Shown piece after piece: positions 41,615-56,937 of a stretch of DNA of 59,185 nucleotides. Made by a program: the position numbers and the translations under genes. The number at the start of each line of letters is the position of its first letter. Position 1 is the first letter of the stretch. The notes below the pieces were generated by a model. That model searched no databases and was not told the DNA's origin. It saw only the letters and a program-made list of their open reading frames with translations. Source of the DNA: Cytidiella melzeri. Taxonomy: Eukaryota; Basidiomycota; Agaricomycetes; Polyporales; Irpicaceae. The stretch spans positions 1-59,185 of the forward strand of contig JABYQR010000287.1 in the NCBI GenBank assembly GCA_022592445.1. Direction: 5' to 3'.

Positions 41615-42468
41615 TCAGGTACGGGGCATTTTGCAGATATACAACCGGATTATGACTGCGCCTGGACATCGAATAAATAACGCCTTGGATTCTTTCTGGC
41701 TCGAATCGTCGACAATAATAAATACACAAAGTTGTGCTAAATACGAATAATTAAGGAGGCGACAATACTCGGCAGCATAGCCCTGTCTTGTCTGCCGACC
41801 AAGACTGTGGAGGTACAATTCAAGCAGTAGCCAGCGGACATCAAGCCTGGGTTCGTTCGGTTGGACGGTGGACACTTTGGGACCGATTTTACGTAGGACT
41901 GCCTGAGTAATCCTGATGTCGTGCTCAGCACAATCATCGGTGCATACACCCACAATGGTCGCTTTCGTTGACAAGCCCCTGTCTAGGGAAAGGTTTGTGA
42001 GCACGCAAAGAACAGTTATCTCACCCGACCCACTCACAAGAGATATGTATTTCCCTGTCACACAACGCATTCCTGACAATAAGAGATGTGGGTAAGCTAT
42101 TACACGGCCACGGGAGGGGCGACAAACCTGCCGGTCATTGTGGTTCCACTACGAGGCGACACTGGGTCAATCAAAACACCCTTACTGACATATGATCTGC
42201 CAGAGCTACTCACTGTGAATTGTTGAAGTACGTGGACGACAATGTGACGACATAATCATCCTGGGTGTGTGTCTTACCGCATGCATCCGGGACTTGTGGA
42301 TCGGGCACGTAGACCATCGCTAGAAATTCATCTGGATGTCAGTCACCGCCGAAATATCAACTATTGTGAAGCACACTTACCCTTCCCTTTGTGAGAGGCC
42401 ATTATTGGAGCTGCACTTGAGAAACCGGCGAGGGCCAGCAAAGCAAAAAGAAAGTGTGTGAAGAACAT
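41615..42468 (-). CDS. Secreted double-psi beta-barrel (RlpA/expansin-like) protein, multi-exon
   Basis: Exons on the minus strand are 42468-42381, 42319-42214, 42072-42038 and 41982 to a stop near 41615. The introns have GTAAGT, GTGAGT and GTGAGT donors and the frame is kept. The N terminus MFFTHFLFALLALAGFSSA is a signal peptide. The mature part has DACGKTHTQDDYVVTLSSTYF, then NALCDREIHI, then KATIVGVCTDDCAEHDIRI with ITQAVLRKIG, followed by VRW. This is the conserved order of the double-psi barrel found in RlpA-like, barwin and expansin-related secreted fungal proteins: paired cysteines, a buried Asp and a terminal VxW. Such proteins bind or loosen polysaccharides. The 105-bp second intron could instead be two short ones, and the C-terminal extension after VRW is uncertain. 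Confidence 0.6.
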
Positions 42469-43290
42469 AGCGACGAGGGAATTGTGAAAACACAAGACGA
42501 GGGCACCTGTGAAGAACCTGAAGAGGGGCTGGATATCAATAAGCTCATGCAACGCTCGGCCTTTGTACTTGCCACCTGAAGTTCGGAATCAGAGACATGA
42601 GACAGATGCTCATGAAACTGCGTGTCGTGATGCGTATATGGGATGCGCCCTGTAAGAATAGTATGTGGTGTTGAGAAAGTTGGCCATACGAATGAAACAG
42701 CGTAGATTGCTATGCGTTCATCATCTTTCTATCCTCGTCAGATGGCAGCACATACTACTTGTCCAAAAAATTAATTTTTCAGGCTGCCACTCGCTCAGCC
42801 AAGAGCGCCAAAGAGCTCGGTCTGAACCTGAGGTGGTACAGTGCGAGGACCAGGTTGAGAAGGCACATATAGGGCCAATTATTGACGGTGAGCCCAAGGA
42901 GACCACTGACTCAGATATGGCTCACTGCTGCCATGGGTTGTTTGATGCCCTCTGATGAAACACTCATTGCCCGCGGTTTTCGATAGTACTTTGCGCCCGA
43001 CCACAATGTTCTCAAGTCATAGACTCAGACTTCAAGTTGCTGACACAGGTCCGACACCTCGAAACTTCAAGCTGTCCCTCTCCGACACTTGGCAGGCGCA
43101 GCAACTTCCCGGCCAAACTCCAGCATCAAGTTTCATCTTCAAATGACTTTTCAGCCTGTGTGAAAACATAGACAGAACAGGCATCGTAACTTTCTGTCCA
43201 ACAAAGGCATCGGTATCCGCAAGTGCAAGGGCCGACTCCGTCTCGTCATTTATGCCCTCAATAAGTAACATGAAAAATGCCACCGTCTTT
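42469..43290. other. Intergenic region
   Basis: Between the start of the barrel-protein gene and the stop of PRP16. Short frames on both strands have no recognisable features. It probably holds the promoter of the barrel-protein gene and the PRP16 3' end. Confidence 0.5.
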
Positions 43291-48274
<4,984 letters not shown>

Positions 48275-48503
48275 CGACGTTGGACTAGCTTCCGGGTGAG
48301 ACCAGGTGAGAGGCAGACAGGTGAGTGGGAGGAAGGAGAGGGTGTATGAATACAACCAGCTGCAGGTCGTTCAGAGGCAAGTGGCAATACGCCCGGCGCC
48401 TTTCACGCGACTGCCAGTATACGATCAGGTTCCCGACAACTATAGTCTACCGTTGACTACCACAATCTGCCGTTTACTTTACTATCCTCACCTTTGGCTT
48501 CGA
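48275..48503. promoter_or_regulatory. Shared 229-bp promoter between PRP16 and MFAP1
   Basis: The two start codons lie head to head with only 229 bp between them, so one region must serve both genes. CT-rich stretches precede the MFAP1 ATG; no clear TATA box was seen. Confidence 0.6.
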
Positions 48504-50426
48504 ATGTCAGCGGCACCTCGCAAAGCAGCACCCCGCCTAGCCCGTCCCGCCGCCCGTTACTGGAAAGGCAAAGCTCCCAAAGGCGTCGACGCAACAGCCT
48601 CAGACTCGGATGATTCAGACGGCGAGGAGGGGCACGAGGTAGGAGAAGAAGGCGATGTGCTCATTCGGGACGTGGACGGAGACGAGGAAGAAGACGTGGA
48701 TGGGCTGGAGGTGAAAAAGAGTAGTGTGGCTATGGGCAAAGCGAGGGCGGGCATAAACGTTGCGTTGAGGGATGTGAATATATCGAAGGAGGGGAGGGTT
48801 ATTGTGGCGGGCAAAGCAGAGGTGGGCAGGACTGAAGCTGAGCTTGGCGAGTCCTATCATGTTTCTCTTTACTTGAGTCTCACCTTGTGGACCCTTGTTC
48901 AGAAGAAGACGAGGAGGAGGAAGATCAGGGGGAGGAGGCAGAGGAGGAAGGAGAGGTACGTGTATCGCCCCATCGCGTACCAACCTGCTATAAATGCTCG
49001 TCAACCTAGGAAAGCGAAGAGTCATCTGAGGAGGAGTCTGAGGAGGAGCCACCCAAGCCTCAGTTCCGGCCAGTCTTTGTACCAAAGTACGTTCTCATGC
49101 ATGAAATATGTTGTTCTGACAGTAATATATTGTGTTTACCTGCAGACGAGGCCGGGTGACGGTCGCTGAAGAAGCAGCACTAGCACAAGACACAGAAGAA
49201 GCTGCAAAGCGGAAGGAAGCCGAAGCTGAAGAGCGACGGAAACAAAGCCATAACATGGTTGCTGAAAGCATACGGCGGGAACTTGCTGAAAGTCAGTCAT
49301 CTGCGCTGTTTCACACACGTTGTTCAACACTAACACGAATTTATTGAGCAGAGGAAAAGGAAGCTGAAGTGCCCGACGTCGACGACACAGATGGCTTGGA
49401 CCCAGAGGGAGAGTTCGAGGCATGGCGGCTCCGAGAGCTTGCACGCATCAAGCGGGACAAGGAGGAAGAATTACGGCGGGAGACCGAGCGAGAAGAGATT
49501 GAGAGGCGGAGGGCACTGCCAGAGGAGCAGAGGCTCAAGGAGGATATGGAGCATGCTGAGAAGAGTCGCGCTGAGAAGCCGAAGGGACAACAGAAGTTTT
49601 TGCAAAAGTACTGGCATAAAGGTGCCTTCCGCCAGGCATGTCTGTTCTCAGTGTTCACTCGTTGTGTCTGCGCTGATTTCGATTCTAGGACGAAGAGATT
49701 CTCAAGCGACACGACTATACGGAAGCGACAGAGTCCACAGTGGACGTTTCCTTGCTTCCCAAAGTCATGCAAGTGAAGAACTTTGGGAAGCGCAGTCGCA
49801 CAAAGTACACGCATTTGTTGGATCAAGATACTACGGCGCCGACAGGTGGGTGTGGTGGTACAGCTCCTGTCAAGTCTGGGGGTACTTCGACGGCCGGAGG
49901 GGGATGTTTCTTGTGCGGTGGACCTCACTTGAAGAAAGGTGGGATAAACGAGAATGCCCATGTGTGCATCAATACTAATACCTATGTAGACTGCCCCCAA
50001 AATCAGGATATACCGCCAAACAGGATTGGGACGGGAGCGAATAGCACCTTGAGTGGGACAAGACAGTGGGGTCCGCGCAGGAATGGCGAGGACGGCGAAC
50101 GGAGAGGATCCTGGAAGGAGCGCGATGACGGTGGTAGGCAAGACTTGCGAGATGACAGACGAGGCGGTAGTAACGGTTACGGAGGAGGACGAGACGGTGG
50201 ACACGCCGGGGACAGAGAACGGAATAGGGACGGTGGTGGACGACGGGACTCTGAACGCGAGCGGGAGCGGTACACCGAGAGGCGGGACGATGACAGCCAA
50301 AGACGACCTTCCCCTGGCCGGGACCGTACGAAAGATGAACGGCGGCATGGGAGGAGACGGTCGAGAGAGCGGTCAGCGGATTATGCCAGAGACGAGAAAC
50401 GGCGGCGGATTGCTGTCGATGCCTAG
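48504..50426 (+). CDS. MFAP1: MFAP1, spliceosomal B-complex protein, seven exons (529 aa)
   Basis: Exons: 48504-48846, 48903-48955, 49010-49086, 49146-49291, 49352-49635, 49689-49938, 49990-50426; all joins keep frame. The N terminus ([12 protein letters not shown]) is followed by acidic runs. [18 protein letters not shown] leads into the long charged coiled-coil MFAP1 domain, ending in [41 protein letters not shown] fungal-type C-terminal extension adds a zinc knuckle ([13 protein letters not shown]) and a Gly/Arg/Asp/Ser-rich tail. MFAP1 binds the precatalytic B complex. Introns 1 (48847-48902, G/GCGAGT) and 5 (49636-49688, CAG/GCATGT) have GC donors; GT alternatives break the frame. The start is chosen as the first Met in frame that precedes the conserved block. 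Confidence 0.92.
48847..48902 (+). other. GC-AG intron in MFAP1
   Basis: Donor GCGAGT, acceptor TTCAG. Splicing gives EAEL-EEDEEEE in frame; no GT donor nearby does. Confidence 0.75.
49636..49688 (+). other. GC-AG intron in MFAP1
   Basis: Donor GCATGT after CAG, acceptor TCTAG. Splicing gives [16 protein letters not shown]. The downstream GTCTGT donor would create a stop. Confidence 0.8.
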
Positions 50427-50838
50427 TTTCTGGTTTCTTTGGGCTATGATAGTCGTGTTTTTCCACTCATATACCGTCAGTAGTGCGATCTTACATACAA
50501 TTACTATAATAGTCGACAACCTCTCAGCCTGGTATACGCGCAATCACTGCACCATTTGTCCCAGCACATCTGCATCATCCCCAACCTCGCACGCTATCGG
50601 CCACGTACTCACGACAACGGAGAGATGAGCACCCGAACACCCAGATATCGAGCATCTTGACGGTCTCATCGCCGTGGCACACGACTTTGGCTTTGGCTTA
50701 GGAACTTCGCGTTTGCCGTTCTCACTGCGCGTGCAAGTGACTATCCCAACGTTCACAGACTTCTTAGGCTGAGCGCAGCGGTCGTTGCTACGGTGGCATC
50801 CAAATCTCCCCTACCCATTCGACCTTGCAACCCAAAAC
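50427..50838. other. Intergenic region, MFAP1 3' end to FAD-protein gene
   Basis: No gene recognised. Contains the MFAP1 3' UTR and the promoter of the next gene on the same strand. Confidence 0.5.
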
Positions 50839-53028
50839 ATGACAAGACGGAAGGTCAAGGTAGCCGTCGTAGGCAGTGGCTTGGCCGGTCTGACAGCAGC
50901 ATACAGAATTGCAAAGACACCTTGCATGGGAGACGTAGAGTTTGAGGTGCACGTTTTCGAAAAGGTGCGTACAGCTCTTTCTCAACTCTATCACTCCGAA
51001 CTTGCTCGCCATTGGTTGCATACATACGTGGCTTAGTCCAACGCAATATTTGCTCGTCTGTCTAGCCAACGCGTTGCAGCATCAGCGAGGCTAGTCCGAA
51101 ATTGGCGTTCACATACTGCTCAGCTTGCCGAGATGAACAGCGAGTCAATTGTGCGTAACAGGACCCTTGCTGACCATGACTTTCGAATCCGCAGGCTGCG
51201 TCGCTGGGGATGGACTCGCACTCGGTCAACGTCACACTACCCGGCCAAGACTCGACGACGGAGAAAAGAATAGACGTACCGATGCGCTCCTTCCAAGGCG
51301 GTATGTACACAAACCCCAAACCGCCCGTGCAGCATACTGAACTCATCTCAGGCTACTATCCTCAGCTCATAGCGCTCTATGAACATCTCGGAGTCCGCTT
51401 TCGCCAGGCGGATTTCACGTATTCCTTCGCCACTGTCTCTTCCGCCGTTAGCACACTCCAAAACGCGGACGCGTCCAACAGGAATATCACGACGTTCATG
51501 ATATACGACGGAGCGTCAGGACGGAATGGGCTCAGTGTCCCTGCCTCGTACTTTCCTTCGTCACACGCTGCCTCAAGGACCCTATGGGATACGTGCTTCG
51601 CCTACGCCGCCTATGCAATATCCGGCCTTGTCGTTCTGCTGTTTTCATTGCGCATGGCATTGCTTTCCCTCCCCATACGCACAACCAACCCTCCCAGTTT
51701 AGGCTCTATATTACTGTCAATCAATCCCGGGGGCTTGCTCAAAAATCCTGCAAGGATGCGCATACCTCGCTACATGCTACCAATTCCTGTCCGCCCTCCA
51801 CCACATACAACGTTTCGTGACTGGGTCCGCTTGACAACCCCGCAGAGTGCGCTCTCCAAGTGGGTCGGGCTGGACAAGTGTTGGGTGGAGTTCGCCAACG
51901 ACATATTAATACCGCTATTCTCTGCGGTGTGTACGATACCGGAAGAATCTGTATGGGAGCATCCGGTTGAAGAGCTCCTTGGTGCGAAATTAGTTCTTGT
52001 CTTACACGGTTAATATGCGCGGGCGGCTGACGAACAAACAACCAGATTATTGTTATCTTACAATCGGCACGCACCACTATGTCGTTCAAGACGGGGTCCG
52101 CGACGTTGTAGAACGCATATCTGCGCCTTTAAAGCGAGAGAACATTCACCTCGCCTCGCCCATTGTCTCTCTCGTCCACACCAACTTCAGTGCTCTCTCC
52201 GACCATCCTTTCGCAAAGATAGACATACACTGCACAAACAACACCGTCTTCCCTGCCTTTGACCACGTCATCTTCGCCACCCAAGCAAACCAGGCTTCCA
52301 GGATCCTCAAGACTTACCTAGACAGCATCCCAGAAGACTCAGCTTCAGCCACCAACCGACACCGAGATCTGGTAGAGCAGCAAATAGCCTGCCTCGCCTC
52401 GTTCCAGTATTCCTCGAACATCGTAGTGAACCACACAGACCCTACTCTCATGCCTGACGCACAAACAGACAGACGGGACCTAAACCTTATGATGACCCAC
52501 GCCTCTTTCCGAGCTCCAGGACCTATAACACTCGTCAAGAAGGCACTGGATGACACTCCCGTGTCTGCGACGATGCCACCTACGTTTGTGATGGCAACGC
52601 ATGTCCTCCCCGGGACCCATCAATTGGTGTACCAAACGACAAACCCGATCGTGCAGATCGAGGAGGAAAGCGTGCTGAGTGTCGCGCGTCTCGAACGTGC
52701 CTTTGTCACTGTCTCGAGTAAGAATGCTCTTCGCGGCTTGTGGCGTGAAGGTGAGCAGAAGGACAAAGTAGCTTTGGAGGAAGAGCGGGGAACGTTGAGG
52801 TGGGGCTGTGCGGCAGTGGCGAGAGGTAGTTTGGGGAGTTTGCAAGGGGCTGGAGGGAGATATGACGCTGAGAGGTTTCCTGGGGTGTGGTTTTGTGGTA
52901 GTTATGCGTATGGGGGGATACCGCTTCTGGAGGGTTGTGTGGTGAGCGCGAGACTTGTGGTTGAGGAGGGTCTGTGGGTCAGTGAGGGTGTTGATTGGAG
53001 GACAGAGTCGGGGATACTTCTCACTTAG
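50839..53028 (+). CDS. FAD-dependent amine-oxidase-like protein, three exons (631 aa)
   Basis: Exons 50839-50964, 51195-51981 and 52046-53028 join in frame. The N terminus KVAVVGSGLAGLTAAYRI is a Rossmann fold with GxGxxG for FAD, followed by the acidic VFEK that binds the ribose. LGMDSHS and VPMRSFQGGMY follow. Residues about 155-190 include a hydrophobic stretch (AAYAISGLVVLLFSL) that may be a membrane anchor. FDHVIFATQANQASRIL and the C-terminal VWFCGSYAYGGIPLLEGCVVSARLV match the second FAD-binding part of flavin-containing amine oxidases and related NAD(P)/FAD proteins. Substrate unknown. Intron 1 at 230 bp is long for this locus and could hide a small extra exon. Convergent with UMP1. 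Confidence 0.72.
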
Positions 53029-53287
53029 GTCCTGGATAACCAGATTGCTATACACTCCAGGGATACGCAGTGATAATGAACGAAGGCCGAATTGTAGTGC
53101 ATAAGTACCTCCGTGGATTAACTAAGAGAGCGAAAGGTAGGTAAATCTTGAGCATTCGTCCACTTACAATCCAAAAGCAGGATTAGCAATTCGAGTTGCA
53201 CTACATTTCTGGGGTGTCGTTGTATTACAAAGGCAAATGGTATACAGAGGACGTCGGGTCAGTAGAGTGCCCGAGACTACTTCGTCC
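53029..53287. other. Convergent intergenic region
   Basis: 259 bp between two gene ends facing each other; no further feature seen. Confidence 0.5.
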
Positions 53288-53943
53288 CTACATACGCAGC
53301 TTCTTCTCCATATCAGCATGAATATCCATCGACGGTGTCATCTCCGACGCTACAACCAATTCAGCAAGCGGAACCCACTCAGTCATGTCGACACATCAGG
53401 GCGTACCTGGCATCATAAAGTCCCCAGGCTCCAAAAACTCATCCCGGCCCATGAGGATATCGAGATGTACGTTGGTCGTCCGCAGAGCTGGCATATGAGG
53501 ATTCTACAACACAAGGTTCCCATCAACTCACAGTCAACGTGCAAGAATGACATTACGTACATGGCCAACCATCTTACGCTCCATGAGCAGTCTCATGGGC
53601 GCATGCAAGCCATAGACGTTCCGTTCTATCGTAAGCTTGAGGTTATCCTGGGTCGCCTCCCACTGCAATCGAAAGAGGTCGTCAACGGTGCCACAAGATG
53701 TAAGCTCAACGTGGATGAGCCCATACGTTCTCTAGTCTGTCTTTAATTGTGCTGTGACTCTTTACTTCTGCAGCAAGGCTGCGTGGTCCGTATGAGAGCG
53801 TGTCATGAAGACCGAGGCTGTTGGCCGTGTCTTGAATTGAAGCGATCTTTGGTGTAGAGGCAGGTACTATCCGGAGAGAAGACTCCTGGTAATTGTGAAT
53901 TAAAAACAACTCAGTGGTGCAAGCAAAGATTGGCACTTACCAT
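53288..53943 (-). CDS. UMP1: Proteasome maturation factor UMP1/POMP, five exons (140 aa)
   Basis: Exons on the minus strand are 53943-53941, 53885-53727, 53662-53561, 53503-53407 and 53349-53288. All splice sites are GT-AG and the frame is kept, giving 140 residues, the normal length for UMP1. Diagnostic blocks are SLRIVPAST, GLHDTLSYGPRSLA, HSTIKDRLENWEATQDNLKL, NVYGLHAPMRLLMERKMV and LRTTNVHLDILMGRDEFLEPGDFM. UMP1 chaperones assembly of the 20S proteasome and is its first substrate. Exon 1 consists of the start codon alone (ATG/GTAAGT), so the protein begins M-ESSLRIVP. The promoter lies between 53943 and the tRNA gene at 54062. Confidence 0.93.
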
Positions 53944-54061
53944 ATTGTGAGATGGACAGAAAGGCGTTCAAAGCAAGGTGTGGATGAGTGTGAGGAGTGC
54001 GCGTCGCTATAAGTAGCGGTGTCAATTCATTATAGCTGATTTTAAACGGCAATGAATCATG

Positions 54062-54145
54062 TGCCCCATGGCTAAGATGGTTAAAGCGTCCGACTGTTAT
54101 GTGAGCGGTCATCGGAAGGTCCTGAGTTCGATCCTCAGTGGGGCA
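54062..54145 (+). tRNA. tRNA-Asn(GTT) with an 11-nt intron
   Basis: The acceptor stem TGCCCCA/TGGGGCA pairs over seven bases. The anticodon stem TCCGA/TCGGA encloses loop bases C-T-GTT-A and A. An 11-nt intron (54100-54110, TGTGAGCGGTC) sits at the canonical position after base 37. T-loop GTTCGATCC is intact (B box), and the D-arm region GGCTAAGATGG forms the A box. Mature length is 73 nt before CCA. Confidence 0.95.
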
Positions 54146-54147
54146 GC

Positions 54148-54151
54148 TTTT
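54148..54151 (+). terminator. RNA polymerase III terminator of the tRNA gene
   Basis: TTTT two bases after the tRNA 3' end. Confidence 0.75.
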
Positions 54152-54163
54152 ATTGCTCACACT

Positions 54164-55110
54164 TACAGTAGCGGCGAAAAGTCTTGCGACACCGCGAGTG
54201 TGCAACGTTTTTCTCGTTGTACGAACTCATCACTGCGTAGTTTCATTTTTATCAATTATCGCACATTGTATAACAGGTATAAATTATGTTCCTGGTGGAA
54301 TTGCATTAAGCCATTGTGTGCATGAGAGACTGTATACAATGTGTGTGATAGTAGTGTTAAGTGCCCACCACGCGCAAGCCAACCACCACACATTGGTTGA
54401 CTCTACTGTGCAAGAGTTCACCACAGAACCTCTAAATACTGCTTTTTTTACACTACGCACTTTCCCAGCTCTATACCACACCTATGGTGCAGTGTACCCC
54501 TACCAAAAAAGCCTGGATTTAGACTCTATATAATGAAGGTGCCAGGATCTCTGACATCCACAAGAAAGTCCCTGTCTGCCAGTCTCCCATCTATCACACC
54601 ATCAAAAATCTATCAATAACCCCAATTTCTATGCAAAAGCCAAAGACAGGTTGTCATTGCATTTCACAAGACCACAATCTCTGTCATGCCACTTTACTCT
54701 TGGTACGGCGAGAGGCACACAATGCTACAAACCTGCAGCAGAAGGCATTTCCCCAAAATTCTGCCCAAACAATGTGTCATAACCTTGTAGAGAATGGTCT
54801 GAAGGGATATGTACACAGGAAGTAACCATATCTATCTGCCACTCACAACGGAAGCGGAAACTGTGAGCCAGACATGCAGCAAAATGGGGATCAAAAAAGT
54901 GGGATGTAATGCTATTGCCCAATGAGTCAAAATTTAACTTGTTCGGCTCAGTCGGAAGGGAATACTGTCAGAGGAAACAGGGTGAGGAGTTTTTGGACCA
55001 GAAGGTGCAGAAGATGGTAAAGCACGGAGGCAGAAATGTAATGGTATGGGGATGCATCACTTCAAACAGACCAGTAAGGTTACACCAGATTGATGGGTAC
55101 CTTAGAATTG
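54164..55110 (+). pseudogene. Tc1/mariner transposon remnant, 5' inverted repeat plus decayed transposase
   Basis: The left end TACAGTAGCGGCGAAAAGTC (54164) followed by TTGCGACACC resembles Tc1/mariner terminal repeats beginning at a TA target, 19 bp after the tRNA gene. From about 54520 transposase pieces appear: NEGARISDIHKKVPVCQS (helix-turn-helix region), then ESKFNLFGSVGREY and MVKHGGRNVMVWGCITSN, ending at about 55105. In the DDE family the block before ESKF is normally SDES; here it reads PNES, so the first catalytic Asp is lost. Several stops interrupt it and the remaining catalytic part and right inverted repeat are missing, cut where other repeat sequence begins. Confidence 0.75.
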
Positions 55111-55214
55111 CATTTGAGGTGATGGGCGAGAGCGCGGATTGGGGAAGTCGGTTCGCCGTTTTCTGTGACCGTCACTACGAGGCCAGCGTGTTTGGTAGTC
55201 TTAGACCACGGTAG
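55105..55214 (-). pseudogene. Possible tyrosine-recombinase (Crypton-like) fragment
   Basis: On the minus strand 55214-55105 encodes LPWSKTTKHAGLVVTV and SPIRALAHHLKCN. This resembles the LPWTKTTK...P..ALR.HL..N block of recombinase-like proteins abundant in mushroom genomes. Only about 35 residues remain, bounded by the solo LTR on one side and the mariner remnant on the other. Family recall only. Confidence 0.4.
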
Positions 55215-55867
55215 TGACACGGAGACAAGGCTCGACGTGACAGATAGGGACACGAAGTGGATATCGACGAGGAGGTGGTGGCAGGCGTGTAGCACAGTGC
55301 TCTCACCAGCTATCAGACTTTATACAAGTTGTCTAGCCCAGTAAAGACCAAGTTAGTATTTGGGTACTACCAGCTATGTAGTACAGAGGGGGTTTGCTTA
55401 CCTAGCCCAGTAAAGACCAAGAGGTCGAGATGGGGGCTAGGAGCGTACATGTAGCAGTATATATAGACTTCAGGGACCTGCGCACAGACCATGTTGAGGG
55501 CAGGCTTTGCAAGAAGCCGTGTGAACGAAGAACAAAAGAACTACCTAAAGGAGAACAATAGCTATTGTCTAGACCTTGCCAAGAACTCTACTCGTGAGAG
55601 AATCTATCTAAAAGGAGACCAACTATTGTATTCCATTCCCACACCTGTGAGAACATCCTTCCATAAAGAGAACAATAGGGAAAGAACAATAAGGAGTCCA
55701 TGTGAACGGTATCTATGACGTCAAACCCTAGCTATGGGCTGAGCCATGTGGTTGTAGCCATGTGGTCTTACTTAAGCTAAGTCACATGCCAGTGTGACGT
55801 AGTAGCAAGTAATGTGACCGTGTGGAGCGTCTAAGCCACGTGATACGGGCGCTTTAATAGACGTGCA
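55215..55867 (-). repeat. Solo LTR of the gypsy A family
   Basis: TGACACGG...GACGTGCA, matching 2929-3577 over its length with scattered substitutions and one small rearranged stretch near 55680-55700. No internal element sequence adjoins it. I could not find a matching target-site duplication. Confidence 0.85.
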
Positions 55868-55870
55868 AAG

Positions 55871-56445
55871 TGTTAAAACTATATAATATAATAATATGAT
55901 ATGATATGTAGTTTCCCACGCCTTATTATAAGGACGCTTTAGGTAGCAGAGTTCCCACAGTCTTAGTATGGGAATTATGCAGCCGTATATGGAAACTCTA
56001 GTAGTAACCATCACATTAGCTGAGACGTACAGATATGGGTTGTAGTAGTACTAGTCATATATGTACGCCTGTGTTCTAGTAGCATAGGAAATGACATGGA
56101 AAGCACATATGACTCCAGAGGATGCCTAAAGCATACATCTGAGGACAAGTACTAGCATGAGTCATTTACTCATTATGTACGCCTCTGGTACAAGTGCTGA
56201 ACCTAGTCATACAATGAGTCATGCATGAGTCATGCACTCATAGCATGAGTCATGCATGAGTCATGCACTTAGTAGTACAGTAGAATAGCTGAAGTAGACA
56301 TGTATAGTAGTCGCTTACATAAGTAGATACAGACATGTATATAAGCAGAGCTGCTGAAGCAGCAAGAATAATAAGACTCATCTTCGAAGCTTAACAGCCT
56401 CTACCCCTCGCACACATATTCCACTTTGTTAGGTTATGAGCCCCG
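55871..56445 (+). mobile_element. Copia-like LTR region with half-tRNA primer-binding site
   Basis: GGTTATGAGCCCCG at 56432-56445 is the same 14-base primer site as in the copia element at 41139-41152. The preceding sequence has LTR character: a TATA-like ATGTATATAAGCAG at about 56334-56347 and short repeats. The LTR's left end is not certain; TGTTAAAAC at 55871 is one candidate. No RT or integrase is visible downstream within the window, so the element may be truncated, continue past the edge, or be non-autonomous. Confidence 0.55.
56158..56263 (+). promoter_or_regulatory. Cluster of five TGAGTCA (AP-1/Gcn4-type) sites
   Basis: TGAGTCA occurs at 56158, 56215, 56226, 56246 and 56257, mostly within CATGAGTCATG palindromes. 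The spacing of 11, 20 and 11 bases reflects a local duplication. It lies about 75-180 bp upstream of the TATA-like box at 56336. TGAGTCA/TGACTCA is the known binding site of fungal bZIP factors such as Gcn4/CpcA. Confidence 0.6.
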
Positions 56446-56937
56446 GCTTTTAACTTAACTACATCCACACTCTCAACGACATCCATCAACCAGTATTCCC
56501 CAAGCTTTCTTATAAGTAAGTTTCTCTACTTTACTTTGTTTGGCCACATAGTAGTAGTAGAGTTGTACTGGTTGACTGCCTCAGCTTCGAATACAATATT
56601 CCCAACTGATCTTCTACAGCTAATTCCCTCACCTACTTGCCCCTTGCGTACGCACTCCCAACCCAGCTGAATACTTAAGCCACCCTTGGTGGTTCTCGAC
56701 TTTAACGAGTCGTGCATTACGCGGAATCTGCCTAACACGCAGTGTAAAATCCGGTGGTGGAGGAACAAGCTCCCACTTGTACAAGTGGTAGATCGGCGGA
56801 GTAGTACAATAGGAGGGTAGAGTTGAGTGGCACTCTAAGCTCGTGACTTAGAGGCCTAGGACCTTCGTGTTGGCGCACGTCAGTCAGTCCTGGAATTAGA
56901 AATCGCCGCTTTTTGTAGCTGTAGAATTTCTTGAGGC
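56446..56937. other. Leader-like sequence between primer site and ORF pair
   Basis: About 490 bp with no supported gene. The open minus frame at 56526-56768 has no recognisable domain. Confidence 0.35.

Noticed and set aside
48305..48355. Upstream PRP16 start at 48355
   Set aside because: It adds a hydrophobic segment not expected in PRP16 and pushes into the MFAP1 promoter; MASPPPGED at 48274 is the better start.
49341..50348. 335-residue minus-strand ORF
   Set aside because: Antisense to MFAP1, whose exons and domains are conserved; the Ser/Arg-rich minus frame is a compositional shadow.
53237..53746. 169-residue plus-strand ORF
   Set aside because: Antisense to UMP1 and running across its introns; no features of its own.
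54059..54533. Overlapping ORFs of 88 and 131 residues
   Set aside because: They run through the tRNA-Asn gene and the mariner terminal repeat.
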